NCBI GenBank assembly: GCA_003024985.2
Contig: PXIH01S0006406.1
DNA length: 12,182 nt
Direction: 5' to 3' (one strand)
DNA from: Euperipatoides rowelli
Taxonomy: Eukaryota > Onychophora > Udeonychophora > Euonychophora > Peripatopsidae
Notes under the pieces: model-generated
Databases searched by the model: none
Seen by the model: the letters and a program-made list of their open reading frames with translations, nothing else
Told to the model about the DNA's origin: nothing
Position numbers and translations under genes: made by a program
Part shown: positions 1-7,403 of the stretch, piece by piece
Position numbering within the stretch: position 1 is the first letter of the stretch
Layout: the number at the start of each line of letters is the position of its first letter

Positions 1-440
1 AGCAACGTAGATGTTGAATCCCCTTGTCTAAATCTTCTCTTGTAGGGGAAGAGATCTGACAGAACATTAACATTTTTGATCCTGCAGATGAAACCACTGT
101 ATAGTGACCTTATCATATGGATCATCTGGAAGGGTATGCCAATGGTTTTTAACAGATGAAAAAGGAAGGGATGGGATACTTGATCATAAACTTTGGATTG
201 ATCCAGAAAAAGGGGATTGTCTTGAATATTGCTTAAGGAAATTATATCCCTAATGATTGCTAATGATGTAAAGATAGATGAACCTGGTAAGCCAGTTTGA
301 GTTTGTGGAATAATTGACCCATTGCAGGAGCTAGCTTTATGGCTCTGGCGTTTAGCACAATCTTGAGTTCCACAGTGAGGAGCAATATTGGTCTCCAGTT
401 GTCTATCTTCCACAGATCATCCTTTTTGGGGACCAAAGTA
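1..440 (-). pseudogene. LINE copy A reverse transcriptase, N-terminal blocks
   Basis: Minus-strand reverse transcriptase fragment. From about 435 to 310 it reads VPKKDDLWKIDNWRPILLL and then TVELKIV, the block with the conserved WRPI. After a frameshift near 315 it stays open to the window edge. That stretch contains QTQTGLPG, then FLDQSKVYDQV (motif A, with the expected catalytic Asp), then FHLLKTIGIP, SLYSGFICRIK and finally RFRQGDSTS, equivalent to the RQGDP block. Upstream, at about 440-700, a degraded stretch still reads GKASG, stop, GGITL, stop, FYLKF, matching APGADGLTLEFYLKF in copy B. The YADD block would lie beyond position 1. Function by family: target-primed reverse transcription of the element RNA. 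Inactive here because of the stops and the frameshift. Confidence 0.8.
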
Positions 441-703
441 ATGATCCCAGATAATTTGCCCTAGTTACAAATGCAGTTACACCATATAAGAATCATTGGA
501 CCCAGGAATGGATAAAACTTTAGGTAAAATTACAAAGTGATTCCACCTTATCCAGAAGCTTTCCCTAAATTCATTTGACCAGCCACCCATAAGATCTCCT
601 CCATTGTTACGATTCCCTGTAAAGACTGTTGCAATTCGGGATTAATCCTGCTCATGCCGAAGGTCATGTTATCTGGTGGAATTTGTGATTTATTTGCTGG
701 TGT
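441..703 (-). pseudogene. LINE copy A linker to RT, degraded
   Basis: This stretch joins the endonuclease reading frame to the reverse transcriptase. On the minus strand it begins at the TAA ending the 704-2140 frame (after FYAKL) and continues as TPANKSQIPPDNMTFGM, similar to IPLDNMHFGLDAI in copy B. It goes on through GKASG and FYLKFYPFLGP, with in-frame stops where copy B has intact GAD and LEF residues. No other gene is visible here. Confidence 0.65.
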
Positions 704-2140
704 TTATAATTTTGCATAAAAGTCTGTGAGAAGATCCATGACCTGAATATCATCGCTGATAATTTTTCCATCTTCTTGTTGAAGAAATAAAATCTTTGAG
801 GGATGACTTTTAGTGAATCTAGGGCTTGCTATTCCATTTGCAGTTGACCTTCCCTTCACATTTTTCTGATCACCATCTCTCCAAAATTTCTTTGCCACCT
901 CTATAATGGTTATCTTGAAATTGTCCCACCAGGGAATGAATAACCTAGGGTCATTAGGAGCCTTTCTGACTTTGGCAGTTAGAAATCCATTCATATGTTC
1001 CACAAAAGGTTTTAATTCCAAGTGTTCATTGTTCATTCTCCAGTATGGAGGGAACAGCCTGGCTGTGTGGATATTAATCCAGGCCAGAACTAAAGAGTGG
1101 TCACTATTTGTCCTTTCAATGATATTCATAGAGTGTATACATTGGTTCCAGATTCTAGGGACACAAATGTAGTCTTTAATATTGTTGCCCCTAGTGACTG
1201 TCCTGGGATCTACGAACACCCTGATTGAGAACCAATGAAGTGACATGGCAGCTAGTATGTTTTCGAGCAAGACTCAAACTGTGATTCTCTTCCATAGAAT
1301 TTTGATTCCCTCGTTTCTCTCCATTTCCATGTTAAAATCACCAAGGACGAAAAACGCTGAATCCTTGCCATTCCCTGCATAAGAATAATTTATTTGGCAA
1401 GTGATGTCTATTATGTCTGTAGAGCTATCCAAATCTATAAGGTTGATACTCTTGGAGTCACCCTGCTCCAACTCTGGAACTAAAACACTCCAAAAAGCCA
1501 ATCTTTCCTTCCAGTATCTCAAAACCTGTCTTGTGAACATATCATCGTGCAGAAGATGAACATTGTAATAAACATAAAAGGAGTCACTTATCAGAAAGGA
1601 TATCTTCTGCACAATGTCCTTGCAAATGTCTTTAATTTTAATGTTATAAAGCTGAATATGTGGTCCATGCCAAAAAGCCAAACCAGCATGCCTCAGATCA
1701 GGTGGTGAGCCCAAAATTATGCCATGCTCCATGACTGTCTGAACATCAGTTAAATTGGTCTCTTGGAGTAAACATATATCGATGTTGCTAGTAAAACAAT
1801 GTTCATCTAAAAGAATCCTTTTAGCATTGGTTGCCAAACTGACTGTGTTGAGAATGGCTTTCATTATTAAAGACATAATTTGAAAAAAATATTTGGGTTC
1901 TACCATTTTCTTTTTATGTTTGAGCTGGCCCTCGTTAGATGAGGTAACTGCCACCTGGGCTATGTCTTCAAGTAATTCGTAGGTCTTTTTCCATCTAAAT
2001 GATCCATTGAGATAAAGATCCACTCTTCTAAGTGCTGACTTGACTAAATGTTCCATACTCGGATGAGAGACCAAGAATTGGACTGCTAATTTCCTCCTTG
2101 GAAAAATTTTAAGTTTTTTTATATTTTGAGAGCCAATCAT
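704..2140 (-). pseudogene. LINE copy A APE-type endonuclease region, one in-frame UGA
   Basis: One minus-strand reading frame of about 478 codons, interrupted once by TGA at 1274-1276 and ending at a TAA by 704. It begins with a basic segment (KIFPRRKLAVQFLVSHP), then the endonuclease: the N-terminal block around ILNTVSLATNAKRILL (the first Asn aligns with the catalytic Asn of NVxGL), DICLLQETNL with the catalytic Glu, YYNVHLLHDD, VLGDFNMEMER with the DFN residues, and after the UGA RTNSDHSLVLAW with the catalytic SDH. The PPYWRMNN and WWDNFK linker follows. By family this domain nicks target DNA to prime reverse transcription. All main catalytic motifs survive. About 60 residues separate HLLHDD from LGDFN, which seems long for L1-like endonucleases. 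No ATG clearly marks a true start. Confidence 0.8.
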
Positions 2141-2525
2141 CTGATAAATTTATTCCTACATTAGTATCTTTTTCTACATTTACCGACTGTTTGAAGGATA
2201 CTTTCTTTTTTGGATATTCCTGTCCGGATAAACCAATCGTCCAGACTGTAACTCTTGCGAAGGATGCATTGCATTTATTTGAACATCACCAGTATAACTA
2301 GACTGTGCTGACTCCTCCTCCATAGAAACTTCCGTGTTCATAGATCCTAAAAGTTCTAGGGATAAAATACTGCCGCTGGAACATTGCATAAACTTTCTTG
2401 ATTTCTTAGAGGATATCTCTTCATCTGCATCTACAATAACTGCATTTGTGTTTGTTGCCAACATGGGAATGACAACCTTAACTGTTGATATTTGTTTCGG
2501 TTTTGTTCTACTATTGCTGAAATAA
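2141..2525 (-). pseudogene. LINE copy A segment upstream of endonuclease (ORF1-like remnant)
   Basis: Minus-strand coding remnant. From 2464 to 2180 one frame is open for 94 codons (starts MLATNTNAVIVDADEE) and is Ser/Glu-rich. It is open further upstream as well, to about 2520 (TKPKQISTVKVV). Near 2210 the likely frame changes and reads QEYPKKKVSFKQSVNVEKD, then GINLSDDWLSKYKK, and a second change in an A-run near 2112-2120 links it to KIFPRRKLAVQF. Copy B has FKFFS, KKHKVAIEVAEDW and SFSRNKLASQF at the same place, so these segments belong to the element. It may be the C-terminal end of ORF1 or an N-terminal extension of the endonuclease/RT protein. I see no zinc knuckle or coiled coil that would settle it. 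Confidence 0.5.
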
Positions 2526-2557
2526 GTGTGAAAGAGTACCCATAGTGAGAAGCTTGA

Positions 2558-2758
2558 CTAACATACTAATCCACCAGACATCCACTCTGTCCCTTTGTGA
2601 AATGACTTCAAAACCTCGATTGACCTGAGTAATGCCAAGTCATTCTCTGAAAGCCAATGCATTCCACCCACCCAGATAACCTCTGTCAACAAACTGGAGA
2701 GTTGGTGAATTTCCCTGTGGGATGAAGAGTTTTTAATAGGAAGGACCATTTGGGCCAT
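2558..2758 (-). pseudogene. LINE copy B C-terminal region of ORF2
   Basis: A 66-codon minus-strand frame beginning MAQMVLPIKNSS, with IHQLSSLLTEVIWVGG in the middle and WMSGGLVC at the end. This wording resembles the region after the reverse transcriptase palm in L1/Tx1-type ORF2 proteins, where a segment ending in LPI is followed by a Phe/Trp-Gly-Gly stretch and a GGL motif. It lies directly downstream, in the element's sense, of the palm fragment, with a stop and a frame change between them. A stop follows the final Cys. The assignment depends mainly on position and order; the sequence itself is only weakly diagnostic. Confidence 0.5.
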
Positions 2759-3231
2759 AATTTCTTTTTAACTCATTGGACTCTCTGGATAAAGGACATC
2801 TTTTGAAAGCCTTGCAGATGGCTTAGCAAAGTGTATCTTGATGTTATCTTTGAATTCCATTGGAGTGGAAGAATAAAATGGTGAAAACACTATCCCAAGA
2901 ATTTTGATGGAGTCAAATAATAAGGAACCAAAAAAATCAAGGGAAATAAGACCAGATCTTTCTTGCTTGGCAACAATTAGGCCTCACCTCAAACTTTGCT
3001 ATGTTCAAGGCAGCATCTGAAAATTTGGAAATCTGGGCTAAAGTATCTGTCACAGTTTTCATTGCATAAGGATTTTTAAGAAAGATGGAGACATCATCTG
3101 CAGATGTTATGAAAAGTATTCTATCTCCAGTTGGTAGTGAAATACCTTGCGTCCACTACCATCTGGTATACCTTCCTTAAATGCAATTAGCCAAGCTAAT
3201 TGCATTTAAAACAGGCTGCAATGCTAGTTTT
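2759..3231 (-). pseudogene. LINE copy B reverse transcriptase palm with SADD box
   Basis: Minus strand. After RQGD (near 3258) the frame changes and reads LALQPVLNAISLANCI, like the LA-x-PLL block of Tx1/L1 enzymes, then GISLPTGDRILFITSADDVSIFL and later FSDAALNIAKFE. The two catalytic aspartates of the YADD box are present (GCA GAT GAT, complement of 3093-3101), but the preceding residue is Ser instead of Tyr or Phe. Further down, IKILGIVFSPFYSSTP resembles the LGI block that follows the palm. Several frame changes separate these pieces. By family this is the polymerase active site; it cannot be expressed intact here. Confidence 0.7.
3177..3209. repeat. Perfect inverted repeat, 15-bp arms, 3-nt loop
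   Basis: TTAAATGCAATTAGC (3177-3191), then CAA, then its exact reverse complement GCTAATTGCATTTAA (3195-3209). It lies inside the copy B reverse transcriptase between the RQGD and SADD blocks and overlaps the codons for NAISLANCI on the minus strand. It could form a hairpin or cruciform. No T-run or other feature marks it as a terminator, and it may have arisen during decay of the element. Confidence 0.9.
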
Positions 3232-3441
3232 TTAAAGAATAAATGAGGCTAAATCTCCTTGCCTAATACTGCTATGGTAGGGAAAGGATCTTGAAAGATA
3301 TGTCAGGCTCTTAATGACACAAGAAAATCCTGTATACAAAGTCTTGACAGAGTCCACCATGAATTTTGGAAATTTAATGACACCCAACAAGTGAAAAAGA
3401 AATCCATGATGCACTTTGTCAAATGATTTTTCTTGATCCAA
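3232..3441 (-). pseudogene. LINE copy B reverse transcriptase, motif A to RQGD block
   Basis: A 69-codon minus-strand frame with strong reverse transcriptase wording: LDQEKSFDKVHHGFLFHLLG (the first Asp is the motif A catalytic residue), FPKFMVDSVKTLYTGFSCVIK, YLSRSFPYHSSIRQGDLASF. In the family the last block is RQGDP or RQGCP; here Leu replaces Pro. The fragment aligns with 1-165 of copy A (FLDQSKVYDQV to FRQGDSTS) without visible gaps. A stop interrupts it near 3232. This is the most diagnostic protein fragment in the window. Confidence 0.88.
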
Positions 3442-3707
3442 GGATATAATGTAAAGTGGATCACCAGACTAGCCATGCAGTCATATTATATCCCTAATAA
3501 TGGATATTGAAGAAAAAATAGACTTACCTGGTACTGAAGTCTGTGATTGCAGAAGTACTGAAGTGATAGCAGGCATCAATCTTTTTGCCAAGGCTTTATA
3601 AACTATCTTGAGCTCGACTGTCAATAATAAGATGGGTTGTCAATTCTTGACTAGTATTGTATCACCACCATTAGGGATAAGGGTAATGACTGTCAATCCT
3701 GCAGAAC
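3442..3707 (-). pseudogene. LINE copy B RT blocks between APGADG and motif A, frameshifted
   Basis: Minus-strand stretch joining the neighbouring reverse transcriptase fragments across frame changes. It reads ITLIPNGGDTI, then a Gln-Pro-Ile block with ILLLTVELKIVYKALAKRL, then QSQTSVPGKSIFSSISIIRD, then a stop-interrupted part leading to PLYIISLDQEK. LLLTVELKIV is shared exactly with copy A, and PGKSIFSS corresponds to PGSSIFTS there. Confidence 0.7.
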
Positions 3708-3947
3708 CTACAAACCACCCAATGCATAGATATGTTTAAACCATGACAAAACTAAAGGTTCAAGCACTGACCAAAATTTCAGATAAAACTCCAAAGTAAG
3801 TCCATCAGCACCTGGAGCTTTGGCTTGATTCAGAGAAGTAGCTGCCTTCCAAATGTCATTTACAGTGAATGTAAGTGCTATATCCTCTATATATTCCTGG
3901 GAGATTGCATCTAAACCAAAATGCATGTTATCTAGAGGAATAAGCAT
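3708..3947 (-). pseudogene. LINE copy B reverse transcriptase, APGADG block
   Basis: A 79-codon minus-strand frame beginning MLIPLDNMHFGLDAISQEY, then DIWKAATSLNQAKAPGADGL and TLEFYLKFWSVLEPLVLSWF. K-[AS]-PG-x-DG and the EFY that follows are the conserved entry block of L1/Tx1-type reverse transcriptases. Copy A keeps GKASG and FYLKF at the matching place, with stops in between. The frame ends at a stop after YALGGL, where copy A has GKLSG and then ITLVPKK. Confidence 0.85.
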
Positions 3948-4190
3948 TTCTTGTAAATTTTGTGGTGAACTGTAAAGCTTCTAATAGAAGTCTGCAAGTT
4001 AATTCAATATCATGTGTTGATCTGAAATAATTTCCCCAGTCTCATCCTTAATAAAATAAATATGGGGTGGACAAAAATTACTGCTGTTGGAACTTGTTGA
4101 AGCCTTTCTAGGGGATTGAAAAAAAGACTCTTTACTTTTAATTATTTCCCAGCATACTCTAGAAACCTGAATAATTTCAGCCTTAAGAGA
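3948..4190 (-). pseudogene. LINE copy B linker between endonuclease and RT
   Basis: Minus-strand linker, mostly open: SLKAEIIQVSRVCWEIIKSK, then SPRKASTSSNSSNF, IYFIKDETGEIISDQHMI, and LADFY followed by a stop and KLYSSPQNL. It matches copy A (LQQEDGKIISDD, LLTDFYAKL). Stops interrupt it near LADFY. No other feature is visible. Confidence 0.65.
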
Positions 4191-5130
4191 CTACCACCAA
4201 TTTACAAGAACCACAGATTCTTCTGGGACCAGAGTTAACTTGAACTCTAAAAATTTCCACAAACTGGAAACAAAATCCAATTGCCTCAATAGGTCATTCT
4301 TGAATCTCCAATATGGTGGCTTGAAATTTGTATCATACAGTAAAATCTTGGCTAGGATGAGAAAGTGATCATTACCAGAAAATGGTATAACTTCCATTTA
4401 ATGGGCCCTGAGATGCCATGATCTTGGTAAACATATATAGTCCAAAAAGGATGTTCCCCTTGTACCTGGGACAGGTGGAGAGACAAGAGAAATGGTAGGT
4501 GTGTCATGGAGAGAGCTGAAAAGACAGATTGCATTTCCATTCTTACAGACACTTTCTTCCATTGGGAAGAAACTTCTCCAAATCTCTCCAACTCCATATT
4601 AAAGTCTTCCAAAATTATGAATGTAGGCATAGGACTTTGGTATGAGGGAATGGTTCTGTCGACACTGTCCTCCAATTTACTATTTATAGAATCATTAAAG
4701 TCTACCAACTTTGTTCCATCATTTCCTGTCACCGTCTCAAATTGAGGAACCATAATACTCATGTGGGACAAACTCTTAACCCACTGTGTCAATACAAAAG
4801 CAGTCTAGGCATCCTTATGTGGTAGATGCATGTTGTAACATACAACTAATTTATTATTTAAGTAAAAAGTTAGTTCTTGTATAATGTCTTGGACCACATC
4901 AATTATGGTAATGTCCGAAATTGAGAAACAGTTACTGATCCAAAAACCAAGNCCAGCTTGATGAGATGCAGGAGGTGATCATATGATGTGTCCAAAAGGT
5001 AAATCATATCTTGACTCATGGAGATTAGACTCTTGAAGAACACGCAAGGAGATATTCTTTTCATTGTATAACTGGTCTAATAAAGCTCTTTTCTTCTTCT
5101 TAGCCAACCCTGCTACATTAAAAAGTTGCA
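4191..5130 (-). pseudogene. LINE copy B APE-type endonuclease, two stops and one frameshift
   Basis: From 5130 to 4352 one minus-strand frame holds HLQLFNVAGLAKKKRALLDQ (catalytic Asn in NVAGL), RVLQESNLHES (catalytic Glu), SPPASHQAGL, VVCYNMHLPHKD, and FIILEDFNMELER with the DFN residues. TGA at 4979-4981 and TAG at 4805-4807 interrupt it, and N at 4952 hides one base. Near 4380 the frame shifts, and SGNDHFLILA supplies the catalytic Asp-His (NDH in place of SDH), followed by PPYWRFKNDLLRQLDF. The layout equals copy A block for block, including the long stretch before DFN (VPQFETVTGNDGTKLVDFND). Family role: nicking of target DNA. Broken here. Confidence 0.8.
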
Positions 5131-5470
5131 AATGTCTTTAAGTACATGTTCAATTTTGTTTAACCTGAGTATCTACCATGGTATTTTTTCTCTTAGGAAC
5201 TTTAGATCTCATGGGTTCTCCTACCAAATTTTTTACATCAGTCAAAAGTTATTGAATCTTTTTACCTTAGAGCAGCCCGATGGAAACTGTTTAGTAGCAG
5301 ATAAAACAAGTGGAATCAGACTTTCTAAATTTNGGTGTGATATCAAAAACTGAGAGGCCAGTTTATTTCTGGAAAAAGATTTAAAAAAACTTGATCTTTT
5401 ACACCAATCTTCAGCCACCTCAATTGCTACTTTATGCTTTTTTCATGAGAAAAATTTGAAATAGTAGATT
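5131..5470 (-). pseudogene. LINE copy B pre-endonuclease segment
   Basis: Minus-strand remnant matching the segment before the copy A endonuclease. It reads KVAIEVAEDWCKRSSFFKSF, then SRNKLASQFLISHP, against LSDDWLSKYKK and RRKLAVQFLVSHP in copy A. After N at 5333 it continues LESLIPLVLSATKQFPSGC and then SKVKRFNNF to a stop. A frame change then leads into DVKNLVGEPMRSKVPKRKN. This conserved basic segment is of unknown function. It could be the end of an ORF1 protein or an N-terminal extension of the ORF2 protein. Confidence 0.6.
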
Positions 5471-5756
5471 TCCTTTAAGTTTTCCTTTAGAAGAAGAATT
5501 AATTGAGGGTTCAGCTGTATAAAATACGTTGTCTTAGATTGTACTTCAGTCTTCAAAGTATGACAATTAGCCGGTTGCTTCTGAAACATGTCAATTTAGT
5601 TCAGCCATCTCTGGAGTTCTGAGAAAGATCTGTTTTAAATCATTATAATGAATATTCAGTTGCAAGGAAAATATTAACCGGATGACTACAATTTTTTAAT
5701 TAATATGTGTATACAGTATTTACTATTTTCATAAGTCATTAATTTTATATTTATAA
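5471..5756. other. Non-coding stretch between LINE copy B and the satellite
   Basis: About 290 bases with no supported gene. On the minus strand 5471-5650 has short open pieces (KENLKEIYYF) that may still belong to the LINE. From about 5690 to 5750 the sequence is A/T-rich (for example ATTTTTTAATTAATATGTG), then changes abruptly to GGAAGAGGGTAAGGAGG near 5757. No target-site duplication, promoter or tail could be assigned. Confidence 0.5.
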
Positions 5757-5860
5757 GGAAGAGGGTAAGGAGGAGGGTGAGTAGTAGGGTGATGGTGAGG
5801 AGGTGGGTAAGAGATGGGTGAGGAAGAGGGTGAAGAAGAGGGTGAGGTGTGTGTATGTGT
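5757..5860. repeat. Purine-rich block a (left edge of array)
   Basis: Short GGAAGAGGGTAAGGAGGAGG run, then GGTGAGTAGTAGGG-type steps. It is the tail of a purine block cut short by the transition to the LINE side. Confidence 0.8.
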
Positions 5861-5950
5861 GAAGGTGAGGATGGGTTGGTGGTGGGGTTTGGGGTGGTTG
5901 TGGAATTGGAAGTGGTGATGGGGTTTGGTAATGGCATTGGTGTTGGTGGA
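5861..5950. repeat. G/T-rich junction 1
   Basis: GTGTGTATGTGTGAAGG followed by GGTTGGTGGTGGGGTTTGGG and GTTGGTGGAGATGG. It has the same position and style as the junctions near 7949, 9141, 10286, 11251 and 12021: it always sits between a purine block and a GAT block. Confidence 0.75.
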
Positions 5951-6167
5951 GATGGTGATGATGGTGATGATGATGATGATGATGTCACTGTTGATAATGA
6001 TGTAGATGATAATGATGTAGATGATGATAAAATAGATGAGGAGGATGATGATAATGTTGATGATGATGTAAATGATGATATAAATTATGTAGATGATGAT
6101 GTAGATGAAGATGATGTAGATGATGATGCTATAGATGATGATGTAGATGATGATGATGTAGATGATA
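5951..6167. repeat. GAT/GTA block 1
   Basis: GATGATGATGTA-type triplets with interior variants GTCACTGTT, AAAATAGATGAGGAGG and ATAAATTATGTAGATG. The GAT frame encodes Asp with Val at intervals. The AAATAGATGAG and AAATTATG variants recur in blocks 4 and 5. Confidence 0.85.
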
Positions 6168-6257
6168 GTGGTGGTGCTGGTGCTAAGGCTATTGCTGGTG
6201 CTGAGACTTAGGCTAAGGCTGAAGCTGAGGAGGAGGAGGAGGACTATGAGGAATAGG
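6168..6257. repeat. Landmark 1 (GCT module)
   Basis: GTGGTGGTGCTGGTGCTAAG, then GCTATTGCTGGTGCTGAGAC, TTAGGCTAAGGCTGAAGCTG and, after GAG repeats, GGACTATGAGGAATAG at 6241-6256. It is almost identical to landmark 4 at 9543-9627. In the GCT frame it has in-frame TAG stops, so it does not extend a coding frame. Confidence 0.85.
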
Positions 6258-7048
6258 AGGAGGAGGAGGGAGAGGGTGAGGGTGAGGAAGTGATTGAGGA
6301 GGAGGATTGTGAGGAGTAGGAGGATGAGGAGTAGGAAGTTGAGGATGAGGGAGAGTGAGGAAGAGGAGGAGAAGGGTGATGATGCAGAGGAGGAGGTGAA
6401 GAGGTGGAGGGTGAGTAGGAGGAGGGTGAGGAGGAGGGTGAGGATAAGTGGTGAGGGTGAGGAGGAGGGTGAGGGTGAGGAGGAGGGTCAGGGTGAGGAG
6501 AAGGGTGAGGGTGAGGAGGAGGGTGAGGGTTAGGGTGAGGAGGGTAAGGGTGAGGAGGAGGATGAGGTGAGGTTGAGGTGAAGGTTGAGGGTGATGTTGA
6601 GGAGGAGGGTGAGTTTAAGAGGAGGGTGATTTTGAGCAGCTTGGTGAGGGTGAGGAGTTTGAGGGTAAGGAGGAGGGTGAGGGTAAGGAGGAAAGTGAGG
6701 GTGAGGAGGAGAGTGAGGGTAAGGAGGAGAGTGAGGGTGAGGAGTCAGGTGAGTGTGATGGTGAGGAGAAGGGTGAGGGTGAGTAGGAGAGTGATGGTGA
6801 GGAGGAGGGTGAGGGTGAGTAGGAGAGTGAAGGTGAGGAGGAGAGTGAGGAGGAGGGTGAGTGTAGGGAGGATGGTGAGGGTGAGGAGGAGGTTGAGGGT
6901 GATGTTGAGGAGGAGGGTGAGTGTAAGGAGGAGGGTAATGTTGAGCAGCTTGGTGAGGGTGAGGAGGAGGGTGAGGGTGAAAAGTAAGGTGAGGGTGATG
7001 GTGAAGAAGAGGAGGAGGGTGAGGATGAAGATGAGGGTGAGGGTTAGG
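6258..7048. repeat. Purine-rich block b
   Basis: About 0.8 kb of GAGGAGGGTGAGGGTGAG steps with almost no C. GGGTGAGGGTTAGGG at 6521-6535 continues into further GGG runs and could form a G-quadruplex. A segment around 6583-6655 (GGTTGAGGGTGATGTTGAGG, then TTGAGCAGCTTGGTGAGGG) recurs about 308-309 bp later at 6891-6964. The long Arg/Val frames on the plus strand and the Leu/Thr frames on the minus strand are products of the repeat. Confidence 0.85.
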
Positions 7049-7080
7049 ATGGGGGTGGGGGTGGAAGTGGTGGTGATCAA
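7049..7080. repeat. G/T-rich junction 2
   Basis: Short junction ATGGGGGTGGGGGTGGAAG followed by TGGTGGTGATCAAAATG. It is the shortest of the junctions, with several G-runs close together. Confidence 0.7.
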
Positions 7081-7403
7081 AATGATGATGGTGATGATGA
7101 TTATGATGATGATGATGATCTAGATGATCATGTAGATGATGATGATGTAGATGATGATGTAGATGATAATAATGTAGATGATGTATGTAGATGATGTTGA
7201 TGTAGATGATGATGATGTAGATGATAATGATGTAGATGATGATAATATAGATGATGATGATGATGATGTAGTTGATCTAGATGATGATGTAGATGACGAT
7301 TTGGATGATGTAGATGATTATGATGTAGATGATGTAGATGATTATGATGTAGATGATTATGATGTAGATGATGATTATGGTGATGATGATGATGGTGATG
7401 ATG
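7081..7403. repeat. GAT/GTA block 2
   Basis: GATGATGTAGATGAT triplets with GATTAT, GATCTAGAT and GATAAT variants. GATTATGATGTAGATGAT-type steps recur at 7315-7375. On the minus strand one frame of the same bases gives a His-rich string, which is a shadow. Confidence 0.85.

Larger units (their letters stand above)
1..2525 (-). mobile_element. LINE copy A, partial (cut by window edge)
   Basis: A non-LTR retrotransposon copy on the minus strand. Reading from about 2525 down it shows a Lys/acidic segment, a basic pre-endonuclease segment, an APE-type endonuclease, a linker, and reverse transcriptase blocks up to RQGD, where the window begins. The same order and related wording appear in copy B about 3.25 kb to the right, so the two are relatives of one family in the same orientation. 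The 3' part of the reverse transcriptase and any tail lie outside the window. No poly-A tail or target-site duplication could be recognised. The copy carries a UGA, at least one frameshift within the reverse transcriptase region, and frame changes upstream of the endonuclease, so it is a fossil. The L1/Tx1-like assignment rests on motif wording seen by eye. Confidence 0.85.
2526..5690 (-). mobile_element. LINE copy B, nearly full ORF2-like body, decayed
   Basis: Second LINE on the minus strand, upstream of copy A and in the same orientation. Order from high to low coordinates: basic pre-endonuclease segment (about 5470-5320), APE endonuclease (about 5130-4190), linker (about 4190-3950), reverse transcriptase (3947 to about 2990) and C-terminal part (to 2558). 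It runs almost directly into the 5' part of copy A near 2525-2558, with no clear 3' UTR, poly-A or flanking duplication. Stops at 4979-4981 and 4805-4807 and frameshifts near 4380, 3690 and 3230 show it is inactive. Two Ns fall inside it. The outer limits are estimates: the 5' limit is where homology to copy A and coding-like text fade before the satellite begins. Confidence 0.85.

Noticed and set aside
906-1172. Plus-strand frames inside the LINE region (906-1172, 2334-2525, 4506-4745, 5126-5353)
   Set aside because: They lie opposite recognisable minus-strand LINE domains and have no domain of their own, so they are shadows.
3177-3209. Rho-independent terminator
   Set aside because: The stem is A/T-rich, no T-run follows it on either strand, and the context is a decayed eukaryotic element.
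5849-6211. Acidic frame (Gly/Val then Asp/Val, then Gly-Ala) as a gene
   Set aside because: It is the direct reading of junction 1, GAT block 1 and landmark 1. Equivalent frames exist in other units with different breaks, and stops recur at the landmark. There is no non-repetitive domain.
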